DNA of 25,765 nt from NCBI GenBank assembly GCA_002923335.1, contig BEHZ01000005.1, forward strand, positions 1-25,765, in the 5' to 3' direction. The DNA comes from a bacterium HR23 (GTDB lineage: Bacteria; Chloroflexota; Dehalococcoidia; Lucifugimonadales; HRBIN23). The notes below the pieces were generated by a model. The model made no database searches. It saw only the letters and a list, made by a program, of their open reading frames with translations, and was not told the origin of the DNA. Both the position numbers and the translations under genes were made by a program. Below are positions 22,788 to 25,765 of this stretch, piece after piece (positions within the stretch are counted from its first letter, which is position 1; each line of letters starts with the position of its first letter).

Positions 22788-24017
22788 CTACTCGTAGCGC
22801 AGGGCCTGGATGGGGTCTAGCCCCGCTGCACGGCGGGCGGGATACAGGCCGAAGAAGAGCCCCACCGCCAGGCTTACCCCCACCGCCAACAGCACCACAT
22901 CGGGGGCCACATATGCCCGCAGGTTTTGCCCACCGATGGAGAAGCGCTCCACCACCCGTGCCAGGCCATACCCCACCGCCGTGCCCACCAGTCCCCCCAC
23001 CAACCCTAGCGCCGACGACTCCAGCAGGAACTGCAGGAGGATGTCCCGCCGACGGGCCCCTACCGCCTTCCGCAGTCCAATCTCCCGTGTGCGCTCCGTT
23101 ACCGACACCAGCATAATGTTCATAATGCCGATGCCCCCCACCAGGAGGGAGATGCCGGCGATGGCCCCCAGGAAAAGGGTGAAGGAGTTGGTCACCTGGG
23201 TCAGGGCCTGGAGCACCTCCTGCTGGCTCACAATGGTGAAGGCGTCGGTGTTGCCTTGGAAGCGCTCCAGCAGGGCCTCGGTTACCTCCTGCCGGGCCTG
23301 CTCCATCACCGCCGAGGAGCGCGCCTGCACATAAATCAGGTCAACGGCGATCCCCCCGCTGGTGCTCCGGCGCACCTGTAGGCGTCGGACGGCGGTGGTC
23401 AGGGGCACCACCACTGTATCGTCTTCAATGTTGAAGCCCGTCCCGCCACGGGGGGCCAGCACCCCTATCACCCGGAAAGGACGGCGGTTGATGGAGACCG
23501 TCTTCCCGATGGGGTCGTCGTTGGGGAAGAGTTGGGCCGCGATGTTGGCCCCCAGCACCGCCACCAGAGCGCCTGTAATGGTGTGCTCCTCTTCAATGAA
23601 GGAGCCTTGCGCCACCTGGAAGTTGCGCACCTCCAGGTATTGGGGGAGCGTCCCCACGATTTGGGCACGGGCGTTCAGCGGTCCATTGACCACCTGCCCG
23701 AAGAAGGAGACACGGGGAACGGCGGCAGAAACCGAGGGGAGATTGGCCAGGTTCGCAGCGTCCTCGGTGGTCAGGGAGGCGAGGCTCGCCGCACCGGCCA
23801 CCCGCCCCACTGTTGCTTGGCCCGGTGTAACGAACAGCAGGTTGCTCCCAATGCCCTGAATCTGTTCCGTTACCGTCTGGCGGGCCCCTCGGCCGATGGA
23901 CATCAGGGCGATGACCGCCCCCACACCAATGATGATGCCTAGCAGGGTCAGGGCACTGCGCAGGCGGTTGACCGTGAGGGCACGCAGGGCGGTCAGGACG
24001 CTATCCCACAGGGTCAT
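22788..24017 (-). CDS. MacB-like ABC transporter permease (FtsX-type)
   Basis: 409 aa. It has the MacB_PCD layout: helix 1 near residues 20-40 (RSALTLLGIIIGVGAVIALM), a long periplasmic domain of about 220 residues, then three C-terminal helices including GIGIMNIMLVSVTERTREIG and LRKAVGARRRDILLQFLLES. It is the membrane partner of the ATPase and adaptor. I chose ATG 24017 because GGAGGG lies six bases upstream; ATG 24023 would be too close. The gene overlaps the ATPase by 17 bases. Confidence 0.94.
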   Translation of the reverse strand: MTLWDSVLTALRALTVNRLRSALTLLGIIIGVGAVIALMSIGRGARQTVTEQIQGIGSNLLFVTPGQATVGRVAGAASLASLTTEDAANLANLPSVSAAVPRVSFFGQVVNGPLNARAQIVGTLPQYLEVRNFQVAQGSFIEEEHTITGALVAVLGANIAAQLFPNDDPIGKTVSINRRPFRVIGVLAPRGGTGFNIEDDTVVVPLTTAVRRLQVRRSTSGGIAVDLIYVQARSSAVMEQARQEVTEALLERFQGNTDAFTIVSQQEVLQALTQVTNSFTLFLGAIAGISLLVGGIGIMNIMLVSVTERTREIGLRKAVGARRRDILLQFLLESSALGLVGGLVGTAVGYGLARVVERFSIGGQNLRAYVAPDVVLLAVGVSLAVGLFFGLYPARRAAGLDPIQALRYE

Positions 24018-24699
24018 GCCCATCCCTCCGCTCTTCTATAATGCGCCCATCCCGCATCACCACAACACGCTCGGCCCAGCGGGCGATATCCGGCTCATGG
24101 GTAACCAGCACCACCGTCATCCCCTCCCGCTGAAGTTGGCGGAAGAGGGCCATGATCTCCTGGCTGGTCTTGGTGTCCAGGTTACCCGTCGGTTCGTCGG
24201 CCAGAATAAGGGAGGGGTTGTTTACCAGGGCTCGGGCGATGGCGACCCGCTGTTGCTCCCCGCCCGACAGTTGGTTGGAGCGATGGCGCAGGCGATGCCC
24301 CAAGCCCACCCGCTCCAGGGCGTCCATAGCCCTCTGCCGACGCCCCCGCACCACCCCGGCATACATGAGGGGCAGTTCCACATTCTCCAGAGCGGTGGCA
24401 CGGGGGAGCAGATTATACGCCTGGAAGACGAAGCCGATTTTGCGGTTGCGCAGGCGTGCCAGGGCACTATCTCCAAGGCGGTGCACCTCCTGCCCTTCCA
24501 GCAAATAGCGCCCGGCGGTCGGGCGGTCCAGCAAACCCATAATGTGCATCAGGGTGCTCTTGCCGGACCCGCTCGGCCCCATAATGGCCACCATCTCGCC
24601 GGGATAGATGGCCAGGTCCACGCCCCGCAGGGCGTGCACCGCTACACTGCCCATACGGTAGACCCGCTCTATACCAAAGAGTTGGACCACCGCCTCCAT
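24001..24699 (-). CDS. ABC transporter ATP-binding protein (MacB/LolD type)
   Basis: 232 aa ATPase. Walker A is GPSGSGKST near 41-49, the Q-loop is FVFQAYNLLP, the signature LSGGEQQR near 143-150, Walker B LILADEPTGNLD and the H-loop VTHEP. This is the DevA/LolD/MacB branch of the ATPases. The ATG at 24699 lies four bases after the adaptor stop and has a GAGG site. Together with the flanking genes it forms an adaptor-ATPase-permease export system. Confidence 0.95.
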   Translation of the reverse strand: MEAVVQLFGIERVYRMGSVAVHALRGVDLAIYPGEMVAIMGPSGSGKSTLMHIMGLLDRPTAGRYLLEGQEVHRLGDSALARLRNRKIGFVFQAYNLLPRATALENVELPLMYAGVVRGRRQRAMDALERVGLGHRLRHRSNQLSGGEQQRVAIARALVNNPSLILADEPTGNLDTKTSQEIMALFRQLQREGMTVVLVTHEPDIARWAERVVVMRDGRIIEERRDGHDPVG

Positions 24700-24703
24700 T
24701 GCG

Positions 24704-25765
24704 CTACCTCACCCGAAAGCCCCCCGGCCCCATGCCCGGCCCAAAGGCGGGCTGGCGGGAGGCAGTAGTGACGGTGGGCACCACGATGGTCTCCCCTTCC
24801 TGCAGACCTTCCACGATTTCTACCCCCTGGTCTCCGCTCATACCCACCTTCACTTCGCGCAAAGCACGCTTTCCGTCCGCCTGAATCACCTCCACCACCT
24901 GCTTGCCCCCTTCGGTGCGCACCGCACGGGCAGGGACCACCAGCGCATTCTCCTTCTGGTCAATGATAATGCGGGCGCTCACCGTCATGCCCTCTCGGAT
25001 GCCCAGGGCCAGGAAGCCGGCTCCGGCGGGCGCACCCGTTGCCCCTGCTGCCCCTTGGGGACGCCGGCCGAAGGGTTGGCCTGCCCCACCCCCTGCACCC
25101 CCGGTCGCCCCCGCAGGGGCCGAGGGGCGCTGGCCCCCACCGGCTTGGACACCCGCTCCACTGCCCTGGCCCACCTGGGGCAGGGAAAGGGCCAGGGTAA
25201 CATCGTAGGAGACTACACCCTGCTGGACACGGGCCACGGGGGAGATGGCCACCACCCGCCCCCGCAAGGGCACCTGCCCTATCGCCTCCAGCGTTACCTG
25301 GGCCTCCTGTCCCACGCGCACGCGGGCGACATCCGTTTCGTCCACCGATGCGCTTATCTCCACCTGGGAAGGGTCAAGCACCACCACAGCGATGGTGGAG
25401 GCGCCGATTTGCACCCCCTCCTCCGCCTGCACCTGGGCCACCACGCCGGCGAAGGGGGCCTTGAGGGTGGCGCTCTCCAACCGGCGCTGGGCGTCGGCCA
25501 GGGCAGACCTGGCTATCTCCACCTGGAGACGGCGGAGTTCCACCGTGGCGGGGTCGGGGCCTTTCAGGAGTGTGTCCAGTTCCTCCTGGGCGTTGGCCAG
25601 AGCCGCCTGGGCGCTGGCCACCTGAGCCGACCTCTGGGCGAAGACAGCGCCGGTGCTCTCCTTGACACGGGCCAGGTCCTCCTCCGCCTGCTGCAGACCC
25701 GCCTGCGCCGTCGCCAATGCCTTCTCCTTGGCCGCAATGTCCAGGGCACGCCGCTCCCTCAGACG
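24704..25765 (-). CDS. MacA/HlyD-like periplasmic adaptor (5' end outside window)
   Basis: 353 C-terminal residues are visible and the frame is open at the right edge, so the signal/anchor and start are missing. A coiled-coil hairpin (AQAGLQQAEEDLARVKE...) leads to ATLKAPFAGVVAQVQAEEG, the lipoyl-half motif, then a beta-barrel (VEISASVDETDVARVRVGQ) and the C-terminal MP domain (ALVVPARAVRTEGGKQVVEV). A roughly 50-residue Gly/Ala/Pro/Gln-rich stretch (about 25018-25180) interrupts the barrel region. It works with the adjacent ATPase and permease. The exported substrate is unknown. Confidence 0.92.
   Translation of the reverse strand, partial: RLRERRALDIAAKEKALATAQAGLQQAEEDLARVKESTGAVFAQRSAQVASAQAALANAQEELDTLLKGPDPATVELRRLQVEIARSALADAQRRLESATLKAPFAGVVAQVQAEEGVQIGASTIAVVVLDPSQVEISASVDETDVARVRVGQEAQVTLEAIGQVPLRGRVVAISPVARVQQGVVSYDVTLALSLPQVGQGSGAGVQAGGGQRPSAPAGATGGAGGGAGQPFGRRPQGAAGATGAPAGAGFLALGIREGMTVSARIIIDQKENALVVPARAVRTEGGKQVVEVIQADGKRALREVKVGMSGDQGVEIVEGLQEGETIVVPTVTTASRQPAFGPGMGPGGFRVR

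Noticed and set aside
1..25765. Mobile element, CRISPR array or phage island
   Set aside because: No transposase, integrase, terminal repeat or regularly spaced repeat was found, and the genes are ordinary chromosomal families in tight units.

Overview
The window is gene-dense, strongly GC-rich bacterial chromosomal DNA with short intergenic gaps and frequent GTG/TTG starts. I see no IS element, phage gene, tRNA, rRNA or CRISPR array. Gene content suggests a thermophilic or environmental Chloroflexota-like bacterium (Dehalococcoidia/SAR202 side): ATP synthase order a-c-b-delta-alpha-gamma, a PPOX-class F420-type protein, a small GPTSKG/CxxC zinc-ribbon protein beside a MidA methyltransferase, and a PSP1-type gene after holB. 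This assignment is an inference from general familiarity; no marker gene proves it.

Layout. Positions 1-7877, all on the minus strand, read from right to left as: 2-hydroxyacid dehydrogenase, a 70-aa zinc-ribbon protein, MidA-like methyltransferase, BFN/DUF151 protein, a GC-rich hairpin, then the F1Fo ATP synthase operon (AtpZ/I-like, a, a previously easy-to-miss 31-aa membrane peptide, c, b, delta, alpha, and gamma cut by the left edge). A divergent promoter region at 7878-7959 leads to plus-strand alpha/beta hydrolase and PPOX genes. These converge with a minus-strand unit at 9157-13635: agmatinase-family ureohydrolase, gamma-glutamyltransferase, DinB-like protein, QueF and a YhhQ-type queuosine-precursor transporter. 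An MFS transporter (minus) follows. After a 289-bp divergent gap, a tight plus-strand unit at 15206-19499 encodes a metallo-beta-lactamase protein with a C-terminal winged-helix-like tail, a NYN nuclease-like protein, LysA, HolB and a PSP1/RicT-like protein that is cut short after its N-terminal part. A minus-strand DUF4392 (D-glutamate cyclase-like) gene meets it at a shared CTAG stop. PurA and a FAH-family enzyme (plus) end at a long nested inverted repeat, across which lies a minus-strand MacAB-like efflux system (adaptor open at the right edge, ATPase, permease).

How the genes work together: the left part makes the proton-translocating ATP synthase. QueF and YhhQ form a plausible preQ0 salvage pair for queuosine. 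LysA (lysine/DAP), PurA (AMP), HolB (clamp loader) and the MBL/NYN pair form a housekeeping block. The right end is an export system. The best candidates for something undescribed are the 31-aa peptide inside the atp operon, the zinc-ribbon gene with an apparent ATT start translationally coupled to midA, the N-terminal-only PSP1 protein, and the structured leader before the queuosine transporter.
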